Numbered from the stretch's first letter, positions 49,452 through 61,741 are shown. The stretch is DNA of 64,000 nt from Clavulina sp. PMI_390 (GCA_015039315.1 WIDE01000002.1:879391-943390); one strand, 5' to 3'. Notes: generated from the letters alone by a model not told the origin. Made by a program: numbers and translations.

Positions 49452-50279
49452 TTTTGAGGGTTCAATACGACTCATATCTACCTCGAGCTCCATGCATTTG
49501 AAGGCTCGCCCGTGTGAGCATGCCAAATTTCCACCTTTCCAAACATAGTTTTCAAGCCTCCTCGCTCCTTGGTGATCCTTTCGTGGTCAATTCAGACATG
49601 TTTCGCTACTCGATATACCCACAGTTTTGTTCGTTGATATATATTGACGCTCTGCCATCTTTCCACGTTGCTATCCCTCTCACTCATCATATTGACAAGA
49701 GACATTATTATGCACTGCCTGCCTCGGTCCCGAAGTTGATCCAATCATCGACGTCGTGCGTGTCAAGTAGCCCCATTACAAAATGGACGGGAGCTTTATC
49801 TCAGGTCTCACGGCCATAACTCTTCACATCCTTGGGGGAAGGCTCTTTGGGACTAGAGCCACATGGCATGACCGTCGTTGGATGTCTCAGACGGTCTCAT
49901 AACTCGATCAGACAGCTCCCGAATGTGGCCACATCAGCGATTCGCGATTCGCGATTCACCCCAAGAATCACAATGTGTTGAGTCGGCGACGTGAGGGCTT
50001 GCCTCGGGCTCGGGATTGGTGATCGTGTCTTAGTCAAGTTCTCATTCTCAGCTGGTCAAAGCGGGGTGCCATATGATGCGGTCGGTATCCAAAAAGATTA
50101 CCTATCACGTTGCTCATCATCTCAATGGTACTTGACTGGGGGGTGCAAAACCATACCCACGCGAAATGAGTTTGATAATCGTCGCTGTGGAGTTACCAAC
50201 TGCCTGCGCGCCTTTAACTCTCAAGCACCTTGACCACTCATCAGGCAATGCACGTACCACAGACCTCTCAGCTACTACC
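49452..50279. other. Intergenic
   Basis: 3' region of GMC 3 and promoter side of the first DUF6533 gene. A short direct repeat (CGATTCGCGATTCGCGATTC type) lies near 49936-49957. No gene seen. Confidence 0.45.
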
Positions 50280-51976
50280 ATGAACTCCACGTCGCTACTT
50301 CCTTCCCCCCCTAAACCCGTAGTACTTTTCGTGGGTGAGTGACAGCTGCGCCCGCTATAGGCATCGTTGCTAAGTCTATTGTTCCCTGCCGCACTAGCTG
50401 CTGGAAGAACCATTTTCCTCTACGATTTTTTGCTCACCTTTGCGGACGAGGTAAACTCCCAAGGTTCCCAGCCGAGATTCGTTGAAACTGACGTGGGGCG
50501 CCTGTGAAGGTCCACTACATATGGGGATCGCGGCCTTCGCTTGTGAAATCCTTGTTTCTCTTAGTAAGTACCCGTCATCTGTCATCCGATTCGAGTCCTG
50601 AGAGTTGAACCCGCTCCTTCAACAGTGCCGCTATAGTATAATGATACCTATGGTGTACGTGATTCTTGCAACTAGAGCTTACCACATGAGACTTGTTTTC
50701 TGATACCTCCATATAGATTGTCAATCATTGGTACGCCAAGCTGTCTCAGTATGGTCTCTACACCCCTGAAAACCTAAACTGCTCAAATTCGAAAGGATCA
50801 TCCGGCTTTTTCAACCCTAGTGTACGCTGGTGAGGATTCTTTGCTGCTGCTGCCTAATCGGAGTCTAGTCAATCATGCTGATCCCAATGTCACTTTCATA
50901 ATAGGTGCCAAGTGTCGTTTATATTTCAAACAGGCTGGTATGGTTTTATCTTCGGCGGGGTAGGTTGCCGCATCGTGTCTTCACCAGCTGTCATTTCTGA
51001 CTCCTTTCCTACAGTGGAACTGTTCGTCCTCAAATCGATATCTGAGCAGATCACCGGCTTAATGTGTCTCTCCTATCGTCAGGGCTTCTGTCCATACGAG
51101 TGCATGCTATCCTCTCCGGCAGTGTAAACCTGTGGCGCATTCTCGCGATTTCATCAATTGGACTGGGGGCCATAACCACAGGATTATCCTTGCGGGAAGG
51201 CGTGGCAATGTCTGGTCAGTATTGAGGATGAGTAAAATGGAAGTTGTCTTGAAATCTAGTTCGTTCGACTGGTAGAAGGCATGACGGTGAAAAACCACTT
51301 TTGCATTCCTGGGAAGAATGTCCCTGCCTTCTATTGGATAAACTGGGTACCCGTGGTGAGGCTTTCTGTCCCATGCGCGATCTTGATCTTGAGCCGCTAA
51401 GAACTCGCCATAGCTCATTTTCAATCTAGCTTTATTTGCAATGGCTATGTCGAAACTCTTGCACCGGGAGTACCCATCGACAGGGTTACGCAAACTCCTG
51501 ATCAGGCAAGCTGAACTACGATTTTCCGGGCCCGGGGTACTCATTATATCGCCTTCAGAGACGCGATCATCTACTGGTCGGTGTTGTCCACGATGCAAAC
51601 CGTGAACCTTGTGTTGTACATGAGCAACAATGTGCGTGGTTCTTCCCCTGTCCTCTCACTCTTCGTGGCACATACTAACATCGTAGCCAATGTATGCAAG
51701 CAGGCATCGACGATGTTTCGTTTCACATACATTTATCAAGGACTGGGCTCGAACCTCGTGAGTCGGGTAGTCCTGAATCTTCGCATGTATGGGGACTCTA
51801 CAGAGGTCGTCGATCTCGATCTCGATGCTGTGGGGACAAGTACCGATGAACAACCGGGGACAACAGAATCTGGTGAAGTACAAGTGGTCACCTCTGTTGG
51901 GGTGTACACTACGGAGCTCGATACGCTGCGGGAGGGAGACACAGTATCACCAACTATTGCAACACAAGATCCCTAA
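50280..51976 (+). CDS. DUF6533 membrane protein, tandem copy 1
   Basis: Polytopic membrane protein of a family expanded in Agaricomycetes; function unknown. Exon 1 MNSTSLLPSPPKPVVLFV, then AAGRTIFLYDFLLTFADE, VHYIWGSRPSLVKSLFLL (the DUF6533 core), a 29-nt exon (CRYSIMIPMV), a 14-nt exon, GSSGFFNPSVRW, CQVSFIFQTGWYGFIFGG, a 7-nt exon (51015-51021), LLSIRVHAILSGSVNLWRIL, a luminal loop with FCIPGKNVPAFYWINWVPV, LIFNLALFAMAMSKLL, and IYWSVLSTMQTVNLVLYMSNN. The cytosolic tail (LVSRVVLNLRMYGDST) ends at 51976, shorter than in the other copies. The intron after LLIR starts with GC instead of GT. Every exon stays open, so it looks functional. Confidence 0.75.
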
Positions 51977-53754
51977 TAGTGAAGGTTGGGACTCCATCAA
52001 TGGAGCATGGCCTGGCTCTGGATATGCAAGCTATAGTAAGCCTTCGCATGCCCGTTTTGGAGTAGATTCTTTGGGAGAACGTCGACAATGTCCACTCGGA
52101 TTGATAGCCTGATGTTCAGAGAGCGACTTTCGGAGGCATCACTCCCGCCAGGAAGTCTTTACTGCTCATTGATCCCAGGTTAGCATGGTATTCATTTGGT
52201 ATTCGTTAAAGCTGCATTGACCTGGGTGCCTTCCATGTCTAGCATGGGATAAAAGTCTCCCCACATGCACGCCATGTTACTTTCACCATCGCCACGCGCG
52301 AGGCTATATCACTCACGGTAATCGTACCGAGCTACCGGGAGATATTGCCATAATGGGGGGGGGACCCGAGCGGCGGTGAGACAAAAGATAGCGTTTGGAG
52401 ATGGGCTGGTACTTCGTACGCTTCATATCGATTATTCCAAATTTTGACACCGATAAACTCATAACATACCTCCCGCTTCTCATAGATGTCGTCCCACGAC
52501 CAGAGCTCGCGCGATATCTACTCAAATTAGCACTGCATTTGGGAGTAGCCCTGTCAGCATCCTCCTCGAAATCGTTCGTTCGTGTGGCAGATCAGCTTGG
52601 CTGCCTGGCCGCAAGCTTGCTCGAGATCAGTTTCCCTGTTGCTTTTATGAGTATGTGAATATGGGGCGCACGTTCGCGCTCGAAAGGGTTATGACGTGCG
52701 AGCAGTGCCAATCCTTGTCACCTCGTAGTTGGTCTAGTTGCTGGCCAGTCCACCATGCATCCGGCCCGAGGGCTATGCAAAAATGATTTTGCCACTGGCT
52801 GGTCTTTCCTTTACTCCCTTCAACTGTGTCCTTCCAGCCTTGCCCTTCCAGGCAAAGTAGCCTGGATGCTCCCTAGTGATAATCTTGGTAGCACTACCAT
52901 CCATCTGCATACTACGCCTCTCCCGCTACACAGCTCCTAAAGTCCACTTACAAGGGAACTGCCTCGCTCCGTGTCCCCGCACGCGAGTTGTACAAGTAAA
53001 TCCTCATCGACGTATTTATGTAAAGGGCGTTGCGCCAGTAACCCAGCGCAAGCCGCGCGCCGGCCCAATATTGCTCACGCCTGTCCATCTATACATCTAG
53101 ATTTCATATAACTCTCACACAGCTCTCTCGTCCTTCATATAATGCTCTTGAGTGTATGGCACCAACCTGATATGATCAGCATTCTTATCATTTGGCCAAT
53201 CACGCCCGCCCGGGCCCGAAGTTGACTGAGCTAATTCCTCGCTCGCTCAAACGACGCCACCCATGAGGCCAGAGTGCCCAGAAGCACTCCTCTCTTCAGT
53301 TATCGTTGAACATGATTCCTCACAGCCCTTTGAGGGTTTTATTGAGTGTCTTCCCACAAAACTCTGCCAGCTTCTCCCATCCCAAAACAACGACTTTTTG
53401 CCCTCTAATGAAGCCAGTCGTAAGTGAGCCATTCAACCCAAATGCCGCAGTGTGTCGGCAATCTTGAGTGCAGGGCTACGGGCTCGGTCATATCTGACCT
53501 GCCCTGAGATCTCATTTTCCACTCTTGGAGCGGAGGGCAACATTACACGCTCATATCAAGCAGGCTTCTTATCGCAAGACTTATCATATTGGTGTGTCCG
53601 GTTAGGCAAGCACCGCATTAAATAGTCCAGATCCCACGCACTAATGACCTTGGAATACTTAGCAATGAAGCCACCGACGGAGTTCGCGCCTCTCTCTTGC
53701 CCCCAAGACGACTCGTCGGGCGATGTGTACACTGCGGACCCCTAAGCTACTGTT
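51977..53754. other. Intergenic between DUF6533 copies 1 and 2
   Basis: 1.8 kb without a supported gene. Frames at 52395-52658 and elsewhere are short and unspliced. No repeat boundaries or transposon ends recognised. Confidence 0.45.
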
Positions 53755-55666
53755 ATGAGCTCAAGCCCTCACCCTCCTCAGCTTCCTAATGATGGAATGC
53801 TTTTCATCGGTGAGTTAGCCTGGACTTGCCGCATGTTGTCATGTTCACGACAACCTCACATTATTTTGCCCATTAGCTGCTGGAAGAGCCGTTTTCTTCT
53901 ATGATTTTTTGATCACATTTCCTGATGAGGTAATTGCAGTCGACTTCCTCAGCTTTTACTGAGACTCACGCGCGACATTTACCAAGGTCCAATACGTTTG
54001 GGGATCCCGACGTTCACTTGTGAAAACCCTATTCCTTTTTGTATGTCTTCGTCGTCGATCGTGCCCCACAATCCTCCTAGTACCAACCGCTTCTTCAATA
54101 GTGTCGGTATGGAATGATAACACCGATGGTGTAAGTTTCATCGCAATTTTCTGGGGAAGCCTTTATGTCTCATATCACCCTCTCTTCCATCCCCATGTAG
54201 TATGTCAGTCATAGGTGCGCCAAGCTTTCTCGCGGCGCTCTCTTCATTAGTTTAGAGTCTAACTAGGCAAAACACGGTCAGGGTCTTCTGGCCTCTTTAG
54301 CCCTAGTGCCCGTTTGTGAGTGCTTCTAGGGCCTCGCAGCTTATTCAGACGTGTCGGCTCTTGCCATTCACACTGAGGTTGTTCGTGTCCTAGCTGCCAG
54401 GTGTCCTTTTTATTCCAAATCACCTGGTACGGACTTATCATTGGCGGGGTGAGTGTCAACATTCGTCCTTTCTGATTCCTGTCCCTGAACATCTCTTTCA
54501 CACAGTGGAACTGTTCGTCTCTATACCTTAGAAAACGCACCTGCATCACTCACCTGTCTCACTACTAGGGCTTCTGGCTATTCGGGTACATGCTATCCTC
54601 TCCGGGAGCGCAAATCTTAAGCGCATACTTACTGTTTTGTCGATTGGAGTCGGGGCTATAGGCCTAGGATTGTCCTTATGGGAAGGCGTGGACATGGCTG
54701 GTTCGTATCTTCACGGGTTTGCATACCATTCGTACTGGAAACACTTCTTAATGCATCTTGTAGAGGGCATGACGGCCCAGCACCAACTTTGCATCCCTGG
54801 GAATCACATTCCTCCTGTGGGTTGGATGATCTGGGTACCCATGGTGAGGCTTTCTACCCCGGTAGCTCCTTGCTGTCCAGCTCACTGATGGTGGCTCATA
54901 GCTCGTTTTCAACTTGGCAATGTTCACGATGGGCATGGCGGAATTACGGCATCAGAGATACCCATCAACCGCACTACGGGACCTCTTAATCAGGTGAGCT
55001 AGATAGCTGTATTACCAGGCGTTGTGTACTCACTGCGAAGTCTCCAGAGATGGCTTCCTCTATTGGTCGGTGCTATCCACGATGCAGGCCGTGAATCTTG
55101 TCCTATATCTAAGCAACAATGTGCGCGACTTGAGTTTTTACTATTCCCCGTCCTTGCTGCGCTTGATCCTACATATGACTAATACTTACATGCAGCCTGT
55201 GACCATGTTTCGCGCCATGTACGTTTACGAAGGCGTGGGATCAAATATCGTTAGTCGGCTGGTCTTGAATCTTCGCAAGTTTGGGGATTCCACAACAATC
55301 GTCGACTTGGACGCGGATGCCGCAAAGACCACTGTTTACAACTGGGTTGTTGCAACCGAATCTCGCCGTATACATCGAGTCGCTCATTCCATGTGCCGTC
55401 CTTCTGAGCAGCATCTCGAGCTTGGTGGACCGCGTGCAAGAGGTGCAGTCCCATCCATGATCACACTACAGGATCCACTAGGGTTTGATATTGAGACTCC
55501 TCGACCGATGGGGCACCACCTAACTCTAGAAATGCACACTGGATCCATCGCCCGCCCAACCATCCCTGAGACAGAGCGGTCCGAGGGTGCTGATGACCTG
55601 CCGCTGAAGGGCTCCAGCGAACCTCAGGGCTCATCAGGACGACCCAGGGTTGGCGACAATGGGTGA
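53755..55666 (+). CDS. DUF6533 membrane protein, tandem copy 2
   Basis: Same exon plan as copy 1. MSSSPHPPQLPNDGMLFI, AAGRAVFFYDFLITFPDE, VQYVWGSRRSLVKTLFLF, a 29-nt exon (CRYGMITPMV), a 14-nt exon, GSSGLFSPSARF, CQVSFLFQITWYGLIIGG, the 7-nt exon at 54506-54512, LLAIRVHAILSGSANLKRIL, GVGAIGLGLSLWEGVDMA, LCIPGNHIPPVGWMIWVPM, LVFNLAMFTMGMAELRHQRY, DGFLYWSVLSTMQAVNLVLY, MFRAMYVYEGVGSNIVSRLV. The tail of about 130 residues is hydrophilic with SMITLQDPLGFD and a Gly/Ser/Arg-rich end. Six or seven membrane segments. All exons open; appears intact. Confidence 0.78.
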
Positions 55667-56692
55667 TGGCCGTTTGGCTCTGCCTTCTTCTCTCTCTGGA
55701 TCTCGAGACTCTTTCCATCCCCGTCTCAAAACACTTCAACAATACATTACTCAAATCATGCCAATTATTACCATTTGCTCGATTAATCTTCCGTGATCAT
55801 GGAAGGCCGGACTGTGCGGTCTCCATTAGAAGGCTCTGCATGGGATGTATCAAAACCAGAGCTGTTTTCTTCAAGGAAGGTTTGAATGAAATCCCTGCGC
55901 CCGGAGCTAGCTATGCTTTCCCGCTCTTCAGACACGCCCTTCTTTCGCCCTCAGAGGCATTGGCCAATCTCATCGTGCACTCGTTCTGCAGTGCGACAAA
56001 GTAGCATGGTACAACCGATGGTCATGGAGACTCTGGCAGATTCATCCAGCAGGGTTCTTCGCTTCCCTGCGTCGCTTGGAAATCCGAATTCCCAATATGT
56101 TACATAGATAACAGACCGTATTGAGCGAGCTGTTCTGGAACCTTAATGACCAGCCTCGCGATTGCACGTGGACGTCGATCCCATTGTCAAATATCTATAG
56201 CCTAATAGACGCCACTTCATGTGGGCTAGCGAATGCGCGGAACCCATTACGTCACTCGCTCAGAAGTTCGTCAGTCATTCCAAGCTAGAGGTGGCACAAT
56301 TGATCAACTTGCTTCGCCCGTCGGGACCGGAACAAGACACCTCTCTGGATCAGTCTGCAGACTCCATCATGGAGTTATCTTTGCAGCTTTTTGCCACCAG
56401 TCAATCAGCAAACACTTGCGGGGACGTCTGTGGGTATTCCTCCCACTCAGAGACTGGTGGCGTGAGCACTTTCTGGATGGTTTGCGGACAAATGTCGCAC
56501 GGTTATCTCGAGAAGGATTAGTCTCGTAATCCTCACCATGCTATTACATTCACTTTGGATCTATAGCTTCTGTAGTTCCGCGTGGCATTATCTCTATGTC
56601 CATCGATAAATGGTGTGCTGCGTACTTCTAGCTCTCCTCCTGACTGCCGAGGCGGACAACCAGCAATGAGCAAGATCTAAGATCTCAGCGCT
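55667..56692. other. Intergenic between DUF6533 copies 2 and 3
   Basis: No supported gene. Around 55995-56100 a plus-strand frame reads WYNRWSWRLWQIHPAGFFAS then LRRLEIRIPNM, which looks like a leucine-rich-repeat or F-box protein fragment, but no flanking exons with matching frame were found. Confidence 0.4.
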
Positions 56693-58817
56693 ATGTCCTT
56701 TGCTGCCTCGTCTACGCATCTCTCTCCCCCTCCTCTTCCTTCCGAAGATGCAAAACTCTTCATTGGTATAGTATACTCATGGCTGGGTCACTTACTCGGG
56801 CTCCTGACGGCGGTCTTTGGCATATAGCTGTCGGGAGAACGATTTATTTCTATGACTTTCTTCTCACTTTTTCGGATGAGGTATGTTAGCATGTGGCCGG
56901 TCCATTGTCTAACCCGTTGAACCCTTATCTGCGACTTACAATATCTCAGGTCCAATATGTTTGGAGATCTCGGCCGTCGTTTGTCAAGTATTTGTATCTA
57001 TTCGTAAGTCGCCATCCTGAACCCTCTATAGCCCTTTTCACTGAAGCGACGAGCCCTTTCCTTGAAAGTGTCGTTATTGCATTGTCATCCCTATGATGTG
57101 CGTCGAATGACTCATTTGCCACTCCCATTTGCCCATAGACACTAACATCGATATCTATGTTTTTGATACTCTACGTCCAGATTCTCGATCGTCGGTACGC
57201 CTAATCCCGACAAGGGGAAAAGCACCATCACTAGGAGGTATCTGATATTTGTCTTTTCACTGAAGCGACGAGCCCTTTCCTTGAAAGTGTCGTTATTGCA
57301 TTGTCATCCCTATGATGTGCGTCGAATGACTCTTGCGATTTGCCACTCCCATTTGCCCATAGACACTAACATCAATATCTATGTTTTTGATACTCTACCT
57401 CCAGATTTTCGATCGTCGGTACGCCTAATCCCGACAAGGGGAAAAGCACCATCACTAGGAGGTATCTGATATTTGTATTGTTTATAGACTCTTCTGGCTT
57501 CTTCAGTCCAAGTGTCCAGTTGTATGTGATCATCCACAGTTTACGAGTTAGAGCGCTGAATACGGAGCCTTCCATCTTTTCCCCCTGTGTATCAGTTGTA
57601 AAGTATCTTATATATTGCAGATCGGCTTGTACTCGTTCATCTTCGGAGGAGTGAGTTTGTGATATCCGGACAGCTATCAACTTAACACCATTCTCACTTT
57701 TTTTCGCCTCTAGTGGAACTGTTCGTCTCTACGTCAACAATCAGGGCTACAATGATGGTTCACCTTTTTCTTATGTAGGGCTTTTGGCTATGCGGGTGCA
57801 TGCTATCTTCGGTGGCGGCGTGATGCTGCATCATATATTCACCTGTGCTTCGATAATAGTGGCGGCTATCGGCTCAGGATTGGGGCTTTGGGAAGCTGCT
57901 GCGATGTCTCGTGAGTGCATTCACTCTGCTCACTACTCAATGGTTGACCTTTTGGACCCTAGGCGCCATGACAGTGAAATACCAAACTTGTACCCCTGGG
58001 AAGGATCTCCCTTCGACTTACTGGGTAACTTGGGTGCCTACGGTGAGGCCATATTCTGCAATATCGTCGATGTCTCACAGCACTGAAACTGGCATAGCTC
58101 TGTTTCAATCTTGCTATGTTTATGGTCGGCATGTCAAAGCTTCTTCGGCGGCGGTACCCATCAAGCTGTTTGCGTAACCTGTTGATTAGGTACTTGCTTT
58201 CCTGTAGTATCGATTGATGGGAACTCATGCCGAAGTCTTTAGGGATGGATTCATTTACTGGGTGGTGATCTCTGCAATGGAGGTAGTAAATCTTGTGCTG
58301 TACTGGAGGAATAATGTGAGTCCCTCTTAAGTTTTCCGTATTCGGTCCCAATGTTGAGGTTGTCTGTTGTGCGTGGGCACAGCCTGCCACGATGTTTCGC
58401 TTCATGTACATATACGAGGGGCTAGGTTCAACCCTTGTCAGCCGTCTTGTTTTAAATCTGCGCGGCCTGACGAGCCAAACGGAAATCGTCGACCTCGACG
58501 CCGACGTCGCAAAGATCCGCACAAATGACCGGTTTGTGGGAGGCAAATCTTACCACATGCAGCAGATCGCTGTGACCCCACGAGCCCCAACCCATCTACG
58601 TGCGGGGCCTGTTGGGCTCAATATTCGGCCAATTGCACGGTCAATTATCACCTTACAGGATCCGCTTGGACTAGAGAGCGACGATGTGAATCATCAACCA
58701 ATACAGCATCACTCCCGTCTTGTGCGGGATACCACGTTTCCCGATCAGAAACCAACGAGAACTAAATACAATGGTCCTCAGTATCTAGATAGGATAGTGA
58801 TCGATGACGCCGGTTGA
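56693..58817 (+). CDS. DUF6533 membrane protein, tandem copy 3, with internal exon duplication
   Basis: MSFAASSTHLSPPPLPSEDA, VGRTIYFYDFLLTFSDE, VQYVWRSRPSFVKYLYLF, then two tandem copies of the 29-nt and 14-nt exon pair (57069-57097 with 57181-57194, and 57288-57316 with 57405-57418), SSGFFSPSVQL, IGLYSFIFGG, the 7-nt exon 57714-57720, LLAMRVHAIFGGGVMLHHIF, ISAMEVVNLVLYWRNN, MFRFMYIYEGLGSTLVSRLV and a tail with SIITLQDPLGLE; stop 58815-58817. One exon pair gives the normal protein; both would add 43 nt and shift the frame. So expression of a full protein needs one pair to be skipped. Otherwise all exons are open. Function unknown. Confidence 0.72.
57035..57477 (+). repeat. Direct tandem duplication, about 220 bp x 2
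   Basis: 57035-57253 is repeated as 57254-57477. The second unit has a 5-nt insertion (TTGCG) after GAATGACTC and a handful of substitutions; otherwise the two are nearly identical. Each unit carries one 29-nt and one 14-nt exon of DUF6533 copy 3 with their splice sites. Confidence 0.95.
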
Positions 58818-59458
58818 TGGATCAAAATAGTCCCTTGACCCACGTATGAAACCTCTCAGAGCCTCTTTATTCGTGTATTATGCTATTTTGGCCGTTCCTA
58901 TCTCGCTGCGCGTAGCTTCATACCACCCTATTGATGTTTGATTTACTTTCATATGCGCGGCCCCCTTTGGCGTGGGCCACGGTGTTGGGCCCAAAAAAGC
59001 CATCTATCCCAAACCCTAGAAATTTGACCCCACTTGTTGCCTTCGCTGTGCCACAAAGGATCACTCTGGGCCGTGGGGGGTCGGATGTTGCTTGGAGGGT
59101 ACCTGATGCACATACAGTCCCTTGGCCATCATTTTGGGTTCCAAAAAGAAGCGTTGGAGTTGAGAAGCAATTAATGTGTCACGTCGTGACTGCCGAACCT
59201 GTTTCAACAACATCGGCACCCATGGTCTAAAGATGCCGCAACACCTCGACGATTGAGATCCGTCACACGATCATCTTGAGAGAGAGATTCTGAACAATAT
59301 GCATGATACGGAGGAAGCTGGTTTATTTGCGGCTATGGGGGGCGCACCAATCATTACCGTAACTGTAACGACGGTCATTCACCTTCCTTTTCTTGACGAG
59401 CTATCGAGAGGCGTTTGGCCCATGCACACTCTCTGAACTCTGGCTCTAAGCAGCTGTG
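58818..59458. other. Intergenic between DUF6533 copies 3 and 4
   Basis: No supported gene. The 99-codon frame at 58931-59230 has no recognisable motif and no splice partners. Confidence 0.45.
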
Positions 59459-61348
59459 ATGCCTCCTCCTTCTGGCCCCCCTCGTGGCCCTCCGTACGAC
59501 GCGCAACTTTATCTGGGTACGTGTAGCGGACTGAGAGCGACTGCGTTTTCGATACGGGCTTGACAATTTTGGGTGGTTCTAGCTGCTGGGAGGACAGTAT
59601 GGCTCTACGACTTCATGCTCACATTCCAAGATGAGGTAAGAGCGGGATGCACTACCGTATCTTTGTTAAGACTTATGAGTGGCTTTGCAGGTCCAGTATG
59701 TTTGGAAGTCTCGACCTTCGGTGGTCAAATACTTGTTCCTCTTTGTACGTTGTCGCCACCAATCACACTACAGATGTCTAATCCAACCGTGCCTTACAAA
59801 AGTGTCGTTATGGTATTCTGATACCAATGATGTAAGTTTGGGATCACCGGTGGTTCTTCAAGACGCCTGACGGAACCTCTCCCCGCACCATCTCCTCGAT
59901 GACAGATTCTCATTTGTCGGTACGCTAAGCACCATCGGGAAGATCCCCTCTGTTAAACAGCCATCTGACAATCAGATCCTCCATAGGTTCATCTGGTTTT
60001 TTCACACCAAGTGTGCAATTGTGAGTGAGCTCTCCCCGCTGACGGAGGCGGAACCAAATTAAAATGTCTTTCGCTATTCCCCACCGGTCCAGCTGCCAAG
60101 TGTCGTACATTGTCCAAATCGGTTTATATGCGTTTGTTTTCGGCGGGGTGAGCCCTTCGCCTTGAGCCTGATCACTGCACACTATGAACTGACCTCATCT
60201 CTAGTGGAACTGTTAGTCAACATGCCCTCACCACAATAGGAACATCTGAATAATTTTCCTTTGTCTCAGGGCTTCTTGCAACACGAGTGCATGCCATCCT
60301 CTCCGGCAGCAAAAAATTACAGCACGTTTTCACCGTTTCATCAATCAGTGTTGCGTTGATAACTGCTGGGTTATCCTTTTGGGAGGCCGTAGCCATGTCT
60401 CGTGGGTACTCTTTGAGGACAGACATTTCTCATTACCTAATATCGGTTCCTCTCTGACCCATAGATGGCATGACGGTGCAAACTCAGAGCTGCACACCGG
60501 GGCAAGATCTTCCCTCGTTGTATTGGATATCCTGGCTGCCCCCGGTGAAGATTTTGTGCTTGGTGGGTTGCGAAATCCTGTAGTACTAACATGGAAACTT
60601 GTAGCTCGTTTTCAACCTCGTCATGTTTCTGATGGGCATGTCAAAACTCCTTCGTGGTGGCTACCCATCCACAGCTTTACGAAATCTCCTGATTAGGTGA
60701 GTAGAACCCTAGTCACGCTGGCCTGGAGTACCTACAATATCTTTTTCAGGGATGGATTTATATATTGGGCAGTGATCTCGGCAATGGAGATTGTAAACAT
60801 AGTGTTGTACACCAAAAATGATGTGAGTTACCCTTTTTCATTTTGGTGGAGGAGTTGCAGTCTTACACTGAGTTGTACCGTAGCCCGAGAAGATCTTTCG
60901 CTTCATGTACATTTATGAAGGTCTAGGGTCGGCTCTTGTTAGCCGAATGGTGCTCAACCTTCGTAGCTTCGTTGACCAAACGGAAACCATTGATCTCGAC
61001 GCCGCCGCTGCAAAAGCCAGCACACATGACTGGACTATCACAGCAGGATCTTACCAGATGCGACGCATCGATGTTGTCCCGCCACCGCCGGTCCCACAAC
61101 GGCGCCTTCAGTCTGATGGGCTGAATGTGGGCGATGTGGAGTTATCCGCATTCTCATTGCAGGACCTCGGATTGGGAAGACAACCCCGTCGGCAAGAGCA
61201 ATACCGTCTTTCTTTCATGACGGATATTGAATCTATCACACGCACTACTCTCGAAGAGGATGCGTCAGGTAGCATCATTGAAGTATCCTTGGCTGGCGAT
61301 GGTCGACCATCACAATCCTCAAGAACTGAGGCGGGCAGTGCTGGTTGA
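59459..61348 (+). CDS. DUF6533 membrane protein, tandem copy 4
   Basis: MPPPSGPPRGPPYDAQLYL, AAGRTVWLYDFMLTFQDE, VQYVWKSRPSVVKYLFLF, the 29-nt exon (CRYGILIPMI), the 14-nt exon, SSGFFTPSVQL, CQVSYIVQIGLYAFVFGG, the 7-nt exon 60205-60211, LLATRVHAILSGSKKLQHVF, TAGLSFWEAVAM, SCTPGQDLPSLYWISWLPP, LVFNLVMFLMGMSKLLRGGY, DGFIYWAVISAMEIVNIVLY, MYIYEGLGSALVSRMVLNLR. The hydrophilic tail of about 130 residues contains LSAFSLQDLGLG. Stop 61346-61348. All exons open; closest in plan to copy 3. Membrane protein with six or seven helices; a receptor-like role has been guessed for such proteins but nothing here shows it. Confidence 0.8.
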
Positions 61349-61741
61349 GGCCGCACGCCTAATGGCATGGTTCCTTATTCTTCCCGTCGATCTAGTGTAC
61401 TATAGTGTGTGTATCAATTTCCTAATTATGGCGTCAGGACGTCCCATGTTATAATACAAACCAAACCCTGTAATACACGCAGACTCCCACTACATCCTCA
61501 CGGAGGTCTCTTGTTACATCACCATCGATACCAATCTACTTGACAGCTCGTCTTTCGTATTTCCCAGCCTGAGCACGTTGTGAGCCATTTAAGCGCTCAA
61601 TGATGGCCCTGGCCGCGGCCGGGCCATCAAGCTGTCTCGTGTCGCCGGAGTTCCTCTAAATATTTCACAACAAGTCATGCTTGAATGTTATTCCTTCAAA
61701 CTGGATACAAGCTAGGGTAACAGTTCGTATTCAGAGAGGAG
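61349..61741. other. Intergenic
   Basis: 3' region of DUF6533 copy 4 and promoter side of the next gene. No gene or clear TATA motif seen. Confidence 0.45.
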
